From positions 248,001-312,000 of the forward strand of contig NZ_OZ018776.1 of assembly GCF_963970025.1 (NCBI RefSeq): a DNA stretch of 64,000 bases, read 5' to 3'. Within the stretch, counting starts at the first letter, position 1. Each line of letters begins with the position of its first letter. Position numbers and translations under genes: made by a program. Positions 46,072-55,004 of this stretch are shown here, one piece after another. The notes under the pieces are model-generated. The model was not told the origin of the DNA, searched no databases, and saw only the letters and a program-made list of their open reading frames with translations. This DNA comes from Rickettsia helvetica. Lineage in GTDB: Bacteria > Pseudomonadota > Alphaproteobacteria > Rickettsiales > Rickettsiaceae.

Positions 46072-46938
46072 CTAAACCGCTTCTGAGCCGGCTATAATCT
46101 CTATCAACTCCGTAGTAATAATAGCTTGTCTTGATCTATTCAACTTTAAAACTAACTTGCTTATTAAATTATTAGCATTATTTGTTGCATTTTCCATAGC
46201 GGTCATTCTAGCCCCCTCCTCACTTGCTCTACTTTGTAGTAAAGCATAATTTATTTGGGAATTCACATATAAATTAATTAGATTAGAAATTAGATTCTCC
46301 CCCTCATACTCAAAATGATTATTTTCTACTGCAGAATCATCTTGATATTTTTCTACCGGTAAAATCTGTTGTCTAGTCATAATTTGAGTCATTGCGTTTT
46401 TAAATTTATTAAAATATATAACACAATTACTAACTTCTAAATTCGCAACTAGCGACATAATTTTTTGTTTTACTTGTAGCATCAGATTTTCATCATAAAT
46501 TTTGGGTAACTCAAAATAACTATCAATATAATTTACATATTGCCTTTTTAGTGCTTCGTAACCTTTTTTTCCAATAATGATAAGTTTTATTTGTTCGCCT
46601 TTATTTTCTAACTCTTTAATATCATTCTTAACTTGCTTAATTATACTGTAATTAAACGTTCCGCATAAACCACGCTGTGATGTCATAACTATCAATAAAT
46701 TTGCTTTATTCGGCATGGTATTAAAAAATTTCTGCTCTTCTATAGATAACTCACACATATCAATTGATAATATAGCAGACATCATTTTACTAATAGCCTT
46801 AATATAAAAATTTGAATTGGCTATTTGACTTTTTATTTTTGCCATTTTAGAAGCTGATACTAGTTGCATTGCTCTAGTAATCTTTTGTGTAGATTCAACG
46901 CTTTTAATTCTAGTTCTTAACTGCTTTAAATTTGACAT
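46072..46938 (-). CDS. atpG: ATP synthase F1 gamma subunit
   Basis: A 288-residue central rotor subunit. The N-terminal helix (SNLKQLRTRIKSVESTQKITRAMQLVSASKMAK) and the C-terminal helix (RMTAMENATNNANNLISKL, NRSRQAIITTELIEIIAGSEAV) form the coiled-coil shaft. Between them MTSQRGLCGTFN is conserved. Complete and of typical length. Confidence 0.95.
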   Translation of the reverse strand: MSNLKQLRTRIKSVESTQKITRAMQLVSASKMAKIKSQIANSNFYIKAISKMMSAILSIDMCELSIEEQKFFNTMPNKANLLIVMTSQRGLCGTFNYSIIKQVKNDIKELENKGEQIKLIIIGKKGYEALKRQYVNYIDSYFELPKIYDENLMLQVKQKIMSLVANLEVSNCVIYFNKFKNAMTQIMTRQQILPVEKYQDDSAVENNHFEYEGENLISNLINLYVNSQINYALLQSRASEEGARMTAMENATNNANNLISKLVLKLNRSRQAIITTELIEIIAGSEAV

Positions 46939-46957
46939 ACTTATTTAGTATTTTTAT

Positions 46958-47039
46958 GTCATTGCGAGGAGCGGAGCGACGCGGCAATCTAATCAAATAT
47001 CCTGAGATTGCCACGCTCCTTTTAATCGCTCGCAATGAC
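46958..47039. repeat. palindromic element, family A (atpA-atpG junction)
   Basis: GTCATTGCGAGGAGCGGAGC at one end and TTTTAATCGCTCGCAATGAC at the other. It is followed by GATTTGGTATCCACGC, the outer arm of composite copies. Lies between two cistrons of the F1 operon. Confidence 0.88.
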
Positions 47040-47068
47040 GATTTGGTATCCACGCAAAAACAACATCA

Positions 47069-48604
47069 TCATGATTTAACAAAATCCTTAACAAAATTTT
47101 CTAAAAATGCTTTTAGTTTCTGCTCGGTTTCTTCGGTTATACATTGCTCATTTTTTATTGATTCCAAAATATCTTTTTTATTTAACCTTATCTCCGTAAG
47201 CATTTTATCTTCAAATTCTTTTACTTTCTGAAGCGGTACATCATTTAAATATTTCTTAGTTCCGACATAAATACTTACTATTTGTTCTTCTACCGGAAAA
47301 GGATGATATTGAGCTTGTTTTAATATCTCAACTAATCTTTTACCGTGATCGATTTTTGCTTTAGTGGCAGGGTCTAGATCTGATCCAAATTGCGAGAAAG
47401 ACTCAAGCTCTCTAAATTGAGCAAGTTCTAGCTTTACCGAACCTGCTACCTGCTTCATAGCCTTTATTTGTGCTGCAGAACCAACTCGGCTTACCGAAAT
47501 ACCGACATTAACGGCAGGTCTTACGCCTTTATAAAATAGCTCGCTTTCTAAGAAAATTTGACCGTCGGTAATTGAAATAACATTTGTTGGGATATATGCG
47601 GATATGTCACCTGCTTGCGTCTCGATTATAGGAAGAGCAGTAAGTGAACCGCTGCCTTTTGCCTCTGACATTTTAGCAGCACGCTCAAGCAACCTTGAAT
47701 GCAGGTAGAACACGTCACCAGGATATGCTTCTCGCCCGGGAGATCTTCTAAGTAATAATGAGATTTGTCTATATGCGACAGCATGCTTACTTAAATCATC
47801 ATAAATAATAAGTGCGTGCATGCCGTTATCACGAAAATATTCGCCCATGCTACAGGCAGAATAAGGGGCAATGAATTGAAGAGCCGCAGCTTCCGAAGCA
47901 GTAGCCGAAACAACGATTGTATAGTCCATGGCTCCGGCATCTTCTAGTTTTTTTACTATCTGTGCAACACTTGATCTTTTCTGCCCTATAGCTACATAAA
48001 TACAATAAATTTTATCACTTTCATTAGTAAGTGAGTGGGCTTGTTTTTGATTGATAATAGTATCGACGGCTATAGCCGTTTTTCCGGTTTGCCTATCACC
48101 GATTATTAACTCTCTTTGCCCTCTACCTATTGGGATTAACGAATCTATAGCCTTTATTCCGGTTTGCACGGGTTTGCTAACACTTGTTCTTTCTATTATT
48201 CCCGGAGCCTTCATCTCGATATGTCTGTACTCTTTACTTGCAATATCGCCTTTGCTGTCAATAGGATTACCTAGAGCATCAACAACGCGACCAAGCAAAG
48301 CTTTTCCTACCGGTACTTCTAAAACTTCTTTAGTTCTTTTGACATTATCGCCTTGCTGTACTTGGTTATCATTCCCCATAATTACAGCACCGACGCTATC
48401 ATTTTCCAAATTTAAAACAAGACCCTTAACACCGGATTTAAATTCTATCACTTCACCGGATTTTACATTAGCAAGACCGTAAATTTTGGCTATACCGTCA
48501 CCGACGGTTATTACTTGCCCTACTTCCTCAAGCTCACTTAAGCAATTAATATTAGCTATTTCCTTTTGTAATATTTCAGCTACTTCAATAGGCTTTAGTT
48601 TCAT
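47069..48604 (-). CDS. atpA: ATP synthase F1 alpha subunit
   Basis: A 511-residue regulatory nucleotide-binding subunit. P-loop GDRQTGKTAIAVDTI, YVAIGQKRSSVAQIV, LLRRSPGREAYPGDVFYLHSRLLERAAKM and VGISVSRVGSAAQIKAMKQV are intact. Start MKLKPIEVAEIL at 48604; the frame is open upstream to 48661 through the neighbouring repeat, but those residues are repeat-derived. Confidence 0.96.
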   Translation of the reverse strand: MKLKPIEVAEILQKEIANINCLSELEEVGQVITVGDGIAKIYGLANVKSGEVIEFKSGVKGLVLNLENDSVGAVIMGNDNQVQQGDNVKRTKEVLEVPVGKALLGRVVDALGNPIDSKGDIASKEYRHIEMKAPGIIERTSVSKPVQTGIKAIDSLIPIGRGQRELIIGDRQTGKTAIAVDTIINQKQAHSLTNESDKIYCIYVAIGQKRSSVAQIVKKLEDAGAMDYTIVVSATASEAAALQFIAPYSACSMGEYFRDNGMHALIIYDDLSKHAVAYRQISLLLRRSPGREAYPGDVFYLHSRLLERAAKMSEAKGSGSLTALPIIETQAGDISAYIPTNVISITDGQIFLESELFYKGVRPAVNVGISVSRVGSAAQIKAMKQVAGSVKLELAQFRELESFSQFGSDLDPATKAKIDHGKRLVEILKQAQYHPFPVEEQIVSIYVGTKKYLNDVPLQKVKEFEDKMLTEIRLNKKDILESIKNEQCITEETEQKLKAFLENFVKDFVKS

Positions 48605-48629
48605 GTGGTTTACGTCTCCTAATTTTCTT

Positions 48630-48726
48630 GTCATTGCGAACGAGCGAAGCGAGTGCAGCAATCTCAGGAATTTAGTACTGCTTCATGAGATTGCCACGTC
48701 AAGGCTTCGCCTTTCCTCGCAATGAC
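48630..48726. repeat. palindromic element, family A (atpH-atpA junction)
   Basis: GTCATTGCGAACGAGCGAAG and GCTTCGCCTTTCCTCGCAATGAC-type ends. It overlaps the last 14 codons of atpH, giving it a tail, and its other end approaches the atpA start. Confidence 0.88.
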
Positions 48727-49291
48727 GATATAAATATCTATACAGCAACCCTAACTTTTTTAAAGCTTTCGTTATTTTATCTAAACTACCTTTTATTGAG
48801 CAATCTTGCAACATACTATCATATTTAATTACAATACCGCCAATAATAGTACTATCTATATCAAATAATATTTCTGTTTTTTGATTTAATTCTTTTTCTA
48901 TACGAGATTTAATCCACTCCTGCTCTTTAGGTTGTAACTTATTTGCAGAAATAACCTGAACTATCTTTATATTTTTACTTTCATATAGTAAAGTATTATA
49001 AGCATCTACTATATTAGATAAAATAGCAGTACGAGAATTTTTTACCAATAACAATAAAAAATTTTGTACTATTGTGCTAATTTTGATATTTTTTGCTAAC
49101 GAATTGACTGCGTTCATTTTGTCGTTCTTATTCACTATAGGAGAAAATAAGAACTCTCTAATATCAAAATTATCGGTAATTATACGATTTATAGAGGTAA
49201 TTTCTTCAAAGATCTTATCTTGTATATTATCAATCATAGCGTTATTAAATAACGCTACTGCATAATTCTCGATTAAATTACCTTTGTTCAT
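48683..49291 (-). CDS. atpH: ATP synthase F1 delta subunit, with repeat-derived tail
   Basis: A 202-residue peripheral stalk subunit joining F1 to b subunits. The N-terminal helical domain (NLIENYAVALFNNAMIDN) and the C-terminal sheet (EKELNQKTEILFDIDSTIIGGIVIKYDSMLQDCSIKGSLDKI) match the family. The last residues, RHCEERRSLDVAIS, are translated from the family A repeat at 48630-48726, so about 14 amino acids are not native. First gene of the leftward F1 operon (atpH-A-G-D-C); the F0 genes are not in this window. Confidence 0.93.
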   Translation of the reverse strand: MNKGNLIENYAVALFNNAMIDNIQDKIFEEITSINRIITDNFDIREFLFSPIVNKNDKMNAVNSLAKNIKISTIVQNFLLLLVKNSRTAILSNIVDAYNTLLYESKNIKIVQVISANKLQPKEQEWIKSRIEKELNQKTEILFDIDSTIIGGIVIKYDSMLQDCSIKGSLDKITKALKKLGLLYRYLYRHCEERRSLDVAIS

Positions 49292-49305
49292 TTTTTTAAT
49301 TATAT

Positions 49306-50685
49306 TTAAATATGTATTGCTCTATCATAAGCAGCGAGTACTGATTCATGCATCATTTCCGATAAAGTCGGATGCGGGAAGATAGTGTTAATTAAATCTA
49401 ACTCCGTTCCTTCTAAATTTTTTGAAACCGCATATCCTTGTATTAATTCAGTTACTTCTGAGCCTATCATATGAGCTCCGAGCAATTCACCCGTCTTAGC
49501 ATCAAATATAGTTTTAATTAAGCCATCACTATCACCGCTTACTAAAGCTTTGCCATTAGCTATAAAAGGGAATCTGCCTATTTTAAGCTCATAACCTAAG
49601 GCTTTTGCTGCTTCTTCAGTCAAACCGACACTTGCTATTTGCGGCGAAGAATAAGTGCAGCCGGGAATATTATGTTTATTAATAGCATGCGGTTTTAAGC
49701 CCGCGATGTTTTCCGCTGCAATAATACCTTCATGGCTTGCTTTATGAGCTAAACAAGGCACTCCTGCTACATCGCCTATAGCATAAATTTCTGATTCCGC
49801 AGTTTGCATTAATCCGTTAGTAGTTATATAGCCGTTTTCTACTTTAATTTTTGTTTTCTCGAGTCCTAAATTTTTGGTATTCGCCATAATACCTACTGCC
49901 ATAAGCAAGATTTCAGCTTGTAATTTTTGTGTTTTACCGGATAACTCTAGCTCAACTTCTATTGTATCTTTTGATTTTGTTTGCTTAATTAATTTAGCAT
50001 TTGTAATAATTTTTATTCCCTTTTTCTCAAAATTCTTATGAGCGATTCCGGCAATTTCCGTATCTTCGGCAGACAATATTCTAGTATGAGCTTCGATTAC
50101 GGTAACATCCACACCGATACTATTATAAAACGAAGCGAATTCTATACCTATTGCACCTGAACCTACGATAATCATAGATTTCGGCACATGCTGCGGTATC
50201 ATAGCTTCTTTAGAAGTCCAAATATGTTTACCGTCAGGCTCAAAGCCTTTTAAAATCCTAGATCTTGCTCCGGTAGCTATAATAATATTATCTGCTTTTA
50301 CTGTAGGTTTATCATTTATACTTATTACCTTATTTGCTTCAAGTGTTGCTATCCCATCTATCACGGTAACTTTGTTTTTTTTCAATAGTAACTTAACACC
50401 GCCTGCAAGCTTATTTGAAATCTCTCTTGAACGCTCAACTATTTTCTTAATATTAACTTCTGCAACACCAGCATCAATTCCATAATCTTTAGCATGTTTT
50501 ATATATTCAAAAACCTCAGCAGATTTAAGCAGGGATTTAGTCGGTATACATCCCCAATTAAGACACATCCCTCCTAAATGTTCTTTTTCTATTAATACAA
50601 CTTTTTTCTTTAATTGTGCTGCTCTAATTGCTGCAACATATCCACCTGGACCACCGCCTATAACGGCTACATCGTATTGTTCCAT
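49306..50685 (-). CDS. lpd: dihydrolipoyl dehydrogenase (E3)
   Basis: A 459-residue flavoprotein shared by pyruvate and 2-oxoglutarate dehydrogenase complexes. FAD loop VAVIGGGPGGYVAAIRAAQ, redox cysteines GGMCLNWGCIPTKSLL, NAD loop IIVGSGAIGIEFASFY, second FAD segment YAIGDVAGVPCLAHKASHEG, and the C-terminal His-Glu pair FPHPTLSEMMHESV are all seen. The stop lies 14 bases from the atpH start, so lpd may be cotranscribed with the F1 operon. Confidence 0.95.
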   Translation of the reverse strand: MEQYDVAVIGGGPGGYVAAIRAAQLKKKVVLIEKEHLGGMCLNWGCIPTKSLLKSAEVFEYIKHAKDYGIDAGVAEVNIKKIVERSREISNKLAGGVKLLLKKNKVTVIDGIATLEANKVISINDKPTVKADNIIIATGARSRILKGFEPDGKHIWTSKEAMIPQHVPKSMIIVGSGAIGIEFASFYNSIGVDVTVIEAHTRILSAEDTEIAGIAHKNFEKKGIKIITNAKLIKQTKSKDTIEVELELSGKTQKLQAEILLMAVGIMANTKNLGLEKTKIKVENGYITTNGLMQTAESEIYAIGDVAGVPCLAHKASHEGIIAAENIAGLKPHAINKHNIPGCTYSSPQIASVGLTEEAAKALGYELKIGRFPFIANGKALVSGDSDGLIKTIFDAKTGELLGAHMIGSEVTELIQGYAVSKNLEGTELDLINTIFPHPTLSEMMHESVLAAYDRAIHI

Positions 50686-50718
50686 TTTATTTTTATTTTG
50701 TTAGTTTTGTTATTCGAT

Positions 50719-50821
50719 GTCATCCCGTGGACAAGCCACGGGATCCAGTAATTTAAGTTCTTAAAATTAAAAGCTCGATATATCTCGCTTTACGCTGGAT
50801 TCCCGCCTTCACGGGAATGAC
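50719..50821. repeat. mosaic palindrome, family B and family E ends
   Basis: The left end GTCATCCCGTGGACAAGCCA is family B and the right end CGCCTTCACGGGAATGAC is family E. The two ends do not match each other well, as expected from recombination between elements. Located between the family C copy at dps and lpd. Confidence 0.75.
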
Positions 50822-50837
50822 ATTTATATAGCATTTA

Positions 50838-50964
50838 GTAGACGAAGTTTAATTTGGAAAAGAGCAAGGCGTTTTATATTTTTTGACCGCAGCGTACATA
50901 CTAGTACGTGAGGATCAAAAAATATAAAACAACAACGCCAATTTTTCAAATTAAACGAGTATAC
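50838..50964. repeat. palindromic element, family C (overlapping the dps stop)
   Basis: GTAGACGAAGTTTAATTTGG to CAAATTAAACGAGTATAC, with a TTTTATATTTTTTGACC/GGATCAAAAAATATAAAA central stem around CAGCGTACATACTAGTACGTGAGG. The end supplies the last codons and stop of dps. Confidence 0.9.
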
Positions 50965-51382
50965 TGCTTTTTAGCATCCATCTATTCTTTTCATGCACTT
51001 TAATCCGTCCAATAATCATATCGGCTGTACCCTCGTCGCTCTCTGCTTGTGCTGCTTTGAGTCCCTTATATAACGTATCTCTAATAATATCTTGATCTTT
51101 TGTTAGACTTTTAAGCATTTCATCTGCTGTTGCGTTCGGATTTGCCTCATCTATAGATGCAAGTTTTATTAAATCTGATAATGCGGGGACTTTAGCACTT
51201 AAACTTCTTATTCTTTCGGCAAGTTCATCTAAGCTTTCAGCTAAATCTTCATACTGCCCCTCAAATAATAAATGTAGACTTCTAAACTCTGCTCCTTCTA
51301 CATTCCAATGATAATTCTGTGTTTTAAAATATAAAGCATAGCTATCTGCTAAAATTTGCTCTAAAGCTTTTACTACTTGCAT
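50951..51382 (-). CDS. dps: Dps-family DNA-protection ferritin
   Basis: A 143-residue ferritin-like protein that stores iron and protects DNA from peroxide. The ferroxidase residues are in NYHWNVEG (His), FRSLHLLFEGQYEDLAESLDELAERI (His, Asp, Glu) and the last helix. Start MQVVKALEQILADSYALY at 51382; the frame extends upstream to 51466 with basic residues unlike the family. The final codons ILV-stop lie inside a family C repeat, so the native C-terminal tip was replaced. Confidence 0.88.
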   Translation of the reverse strand: MQVVKALEQILADSYALYFKTQNYHWNVEGAEFRSLHLLFEGQYEDLAESLDELAERIRSLSAKVPALSDLIKLASIDEANPNATADEMLKSLTKDQDIIRDTLYKGLKAAQAESDEGTADMIIGRIKVHEKNRWMLKSSILV

Positions 51383-51488
51383 AACATCCTCAAAATTTAT
51401 GAACTTTTTGACTTTATAATATTTCTTTAAATACTTCAAGAGATAACAAAATTTATAATCCAGCATTACCTAGAAAGAGTAGATATCG

Positions 51489-51672
51489 TCATTGCGAGGA
51501 TGCATTGTTGCGTGGACCGGTCAAATCCACTGTGTCATCCCGTGGGGGGGGAGGATGACAACGGAAAATCGATCCACGCAACAATACCTTGCGAGGAGCG
51601 AAGCGACGTGGCAATCTTGTCAAGTATCCTGAGATTGCTTCGTCAATTACTTTGTAATTTCCTTGCAATGAC
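51489..51672. repeat. triple-nested palindromes with flanking 9-base direct repeats
   Basis: An outer family A element (GTCATTGCGAGG at 51489, CTTGCAATGAC ending 51672) is interrupted at 51502-51588 by a GTTGCGTGGACCGG/GATCCACGCAAC palindrome. That in turn holds a remnant family B unit (51534-51559). The inserted block is flanked by the direct repeat TTGCGAGGA (51493-51501 and 51589-51597), which may be a target duplication. Confidence 0.8.
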
Positions 51673-51681
51673 ATAAAAATT

Positions 51682-52473
51682 TCATTTTTTTATTAATTCC
51701 TTTAGCTTTTCTTTCGCTGCTTCTTTAGAGCGTCGTCCTGCATAAGAATCATAAGTTTTATTATCTTCAATAAAATGTATAAAGAAAACTGTTCTGTCAT
51801 TTTTTTGTAACCAACCTACAAACCACCCAATTTGTTTATCTTTTAACTTTATGGTTCTATCTTGGCTAAGTTGATTACCGCTGCCTGTTTTACCGCAAAG
51901 CTTCCAACCATCTACAAAATCTTCAATAAACAAAATATTTTTAGTCATTTCTTAGGCTTTAACACTTACCGGCAATTTATTCTCTGCTAATTTTTGAAGA
52001 AAAGTTAATTGTTCTTCCGGTGAAATTTCTAAAGAACTAGAAAGCCATGTATTAGTTAAACCGTTATTCTTGCCTTTATCTCCTGAAATATCATGATTAC
52101 CATAATCAAATTTTATTACATAATCACGGAATTTTTCAATACCTAATTCTTTGGTAATAACCTGAGAATACCAAACACAGCTATTCTTCATCCAATCTTT
52201 AGGTGTTTGGGATTGTTTCCAAACTTCAAGATAGTCAGCATATCCTTCTTTAAAAGGTAATTTTGGATGAGTTGCATCAATTAAAAACCCATCATCATAA
52301 CCCATTAAACTTATAGCAATTTTAAATGTTGAGCATGAAGCATAACGAGACTCGCAATTACCTTCCCGTTTAATAAATTTATCATTTTCTTTAACTAAAA
52401 AACAATCCGCTTTAATTATAAAAGGTATAGTAAGTGATATTAGGGCAGTTAGATATAAAATAATTTTTTTCAT
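51682..52473 (-). pseudogene. class D (OXA-type) beta-lactamase with one internal stop
   Basis: One frame of 263 codons broken by a single TAA after LPVSVKA; the frame resumes EMTKNILFIEDFVDGWKLCGKTGSGN. All class D marks are present: signal peptide (IILYLTALISLTIPFIIKA), catalytic S-T-F-K at residues 48-51, S-C-V in NSCVWYS, Y-G-N in FDYGNHD, and K-T-G in the second part. The stop lies where relatives have Gln (CAA to TAA). As written the product would lack the KTG strand and be inactive against beta-lactams. It sits between dps and a penicillin-binding protein gene. OXA-like genes occur in several Rickettsia. Confidence 0.85.
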
Positions 52474-52502
52474 ATAATTAAAACTCCAAATAAATTAAGT
52501 AG

Positions 52503-52628
52503 GTAGACGAAGTTTAATTTGGAAAAGAGCAAGGCGTTCATATTTTTTGACCGCAGCGTACATACGAGTACGTGAGGAGTAAAAAATATAAAACAACGAC
52601 GCCAATTTTTCAAATTAAACGAGTATAT
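52503..52628. repeat. palindromic element, family C
   Basis: GTAGACGAAGTTTAATTTGG to CAAATTAAACGAGTATAT, very close to the copy at 50838-50964. It ends exactly at the stop codon of the penicillin-binding protein gene, so it may form the 3' end of that message. Confidence 0.9.
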
Positions 52629-55001
52629 TTAATAAATTTCTTGAGACTGATCCTCCTTACTCGGTACATAATCAAAAATATCATTATTATCGTGATTATC
52701 AATCATATCTTCATTCTCAAGCATCTGAAAATTATTGACTTTAAATGCTTCTATCACGCTACCGTTTGGCGTAATTTTACCGGTCACTCTATCTACTGCT
52801 AATAATTTTATTGAATCAGGGACTTTGAAAGGCAACGACGGTTCATCCTTATAAGCATTACTCATAAAATCAATAAAAATCGGCAATACTACGTTTGAAC
52901 CTGTTGCTCTTTTTCCAAGCTCTTTCGGTGTATCATAGCCAACATAACTACCTACTACTATTTTGGGTGTAAAGCCTACAAACCATGTATCTTTACTATC
53001 GTTACTAGTACCGGTTTTTCCGCCGATAATTTTCCCTAACTTCTTCGCAGCATAACCGGTTCCTCTATCTATTGCTCCTGTTAAAAACGAAGTAATTTGA
53101 TAATCACTAGCTTCATCCGTAACTCTATAGATATCTTCTTTCGGTATTTCTAATATTGCGGTATCTAAATTGCTATCCGAAACATTACAAGAAAGACATT
53201 CTCTATCATCTCGCCTATAAATAATTTTACCGTTATGGTCTTTAATTAATTCTACAAAATGAGGCTCAACTTTTTTACCGCCGTTAGCAATAATTGCATA
53301 AGCATTAGTCATTCTGCTAAGTGTGGTTTCAATTGAACCAAGTACCATAGAATAAACTTTTTTCGGTTCATTATTAATACTAAATCGCTTAATTATATCA
53401 ACGATTTTTGTAAGTCCTACGGCAGTTGCTACTCTTACGGTTATAAGATTACGAGATTTTTCAAGCCCGGTACGCATAGTGATTTCACCTAAAAACTTAC
53501 CCTCATAATTTTTAGGACGCCAACTAGGCATACCCGGACCTTGCGAAATCTCAATAGGTCCATCGTTAAAAATCTGATTCGGCTTAACACCGTTTTCAAG
53601 AGCTGCTAAATAAACAAAGGTTTTGCTTAAAGAACCGGGTTGACGAAGTGCCTGTGTTACTCTATCAAATTTACTTGTGGAAAAATCATAACCGCCAACA
53701 CTTGCAAGTACCTGTCCGGTATTTGGGTTCATAACCATAATAGCCCCGTTTACTTCAGGGATCTGACGAAGAGCATAGCCGTCTTTTATAGACTCAACTA
53801 CTATCACGTCACCTTTTTTAAGCAAAGCCTTAACTGATTTAAGGTTACTTCTTGCCCATTTCATTTTAGAAATAGGAATTTTAGATTTGCTGCCGTCTAT
53901 AAGTCCAATCTCTGCATGGTTGTCGGCCACATCTAGAACTACGGCTAATTTATACTCTAAAAGAGACTGAGGCGTAGGTAATTTTTGTAGCTCTTCTTGC
54001 CAATTATCAAGAGGAATATTAGCAATAGGTTTTCTAAAACCACGCTTTCTATCAAACTCCCTAAGTCCTTTTCTTAGAGAGTTTTCAGCTAATTGCTGCA
54101 TCTTTGCATCTAAAGAAGTAATAATAGTAAGACCTCCGGTATAAAATTCCTCTTTGCTATTTAGCATCTTAATTACCTCTTCTCGAACCTGCTCGGCATA
54201 ATAATCAGCCGTAACAGTTTCTTCTTTAGCTCGTTTACGTAACACTATCGGGCTATCCATAGCTTCTTTCGCAGCATCTCTTGTTATATAACCATCTTCA
54301 AACATACGTGCTATTACATAATCACGACGAGCTTTTACTCTAGCGTAGTTTCTTTCTGGATTAAGTTCGGAAGGGGCTTTAGGCAGTGCCGCAATAAAAG
54401 CTGATTCTGCAATGGTAAGTTCCTCTACGGATTTATTAAAATAATTTTGTGCAGCTGCTGCAACGCCGTATGCACCGCGACCAAAGAATGTTTGATTAAG
54501 ATATAATTCTAAGATTTGATCCTTAGTAAATACTCTTGAAACCATATAAGAAAGAATCGCTTCTTTAATCTTACGTTCAAGAGAAACCTCGTTAGTTAGC
54601 AGAAAATTTTTAACCACTTGCTGAGTAATGGTAGAGGCTCCTTCCATACGCCTATGATGTAAATAATTAGATATATTTAAAAATGCCGCTCTAACTATTC
54701 CAAGCAAATCGACGCCAGGGTGGTTATAGAAATTCTTATCCTCAGCTGCAATAAAACTTTCTATTAGCGAACTCGGTACGCTATTAATCGGTACAAATAC
54801 ACGACGTTCAAAAGCATACTCCTCCATTAGTTTGCCGTCATGGGCATAAATACGCGTTACCGACGGGGGATAATAACGTGCAAGCTGTGAGTAATCAGGT
54901 AAATCACGTGAATAGTGATATATTATATACCCCACAATCGCACAACCTATTAGAATAAGCACGGCAAAAATTTTTAAACAAAAAAGAAGAGATTTATACA
55001 T
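52629..55001 (-). CDS. mrcA: penicillin-binding protein 1A (glycosyltransferase/transpeptidase)
   Basis: A 790-residue class A PBP anchored by one N-terminal helix (LLFCLKIFAVLILIGCAIVGYIIY). The GT51 domain has EDKNFYNHPGVDLLGI, GASTITQQVVKNFLL and KIKEAILSYMVSRVF. The transpeptidase has the catalytic S-L-S-K in QPGSLSKTFVY, S-R-N in KSRNLITV and GGKTGTSND. It polymerises and cross-links peptidoglycan. The stop of this gene abuts a family C repeat. The gene begins three bases after the miaB stop. Confidence 0.93.
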   Translation of the reverse strand: MYKSLLFCLKIFAVLILIGCAIVGYIIYHYSRDLPDYSQLARYYPPSVTRIYAHDGKLMEEYAFERRVFVPINSVPSSLIESFIAAEDKNFYNHPGVDLLGIVRAAFLNISNYLHHRRMEGASTITQQVVKNFLLTNEVSLERKIKEAILSYMVSRVFTKDQILELYLNQTFFGRGAYGVAAAAQNYFNKSVEELTIAESAFIAALPKAPSELNPERNYARVKARRDYVIARMFEDGYITRDAAKEAMDSPIVLRKRAKEETVTADYYAEQVREEVIKMLNSKEEFYTGGLTIITSLDAKMQQLAENSLRKGLREFDRKRGFRKPIANIPLDNWQEELQKLPTPQSLLEYKLAVVLDVADNHAEIGLIDGSKSKIPISKMKWARSNLKSVKALLKKGDVIVVESIKDGYALRQIPEVNGAIMVMNPNTGQVLASVGGYDFSTSKFDRVTQALRQPGSLSKTFVYLAALENGVKPNQIFNDGPIEISQGPGMPSWRPKNYEGKFLGEITMRTGLEKSRNLITVRVATAVGLTKIVDIIKRFSINNEPKKVYSMVLGSIETTLSRMTNAYAIIANGGKKVEPHFVELIKDHNGKIIYRRDDRECLSCNVSDSNLDTAILEIPKEDIYRVTDEASDYQITSFLTGAIDRGTGYAAKKLGKIIGGKTGTSNDSKDTWFVGFTPKIVVGSYVGYDTPKELGKRATGSNVVLPIFIDFMSNAYKDEPSLPFKVPDSIKLLAVDRVTGKITPNGSVIEAFKVNNFQMLENEDMIDNHDNNDIFDYVPSKEDQSQEIY

Positions 55002-55004
55002 GAC

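Noticed and set aside
47069..50685. plus-strand open frames antisense to atpA, atpH and lpd
   Set aside because: They follow codon bias of the real genes in reverse and have no recognisable domains or ribosome binding sites.
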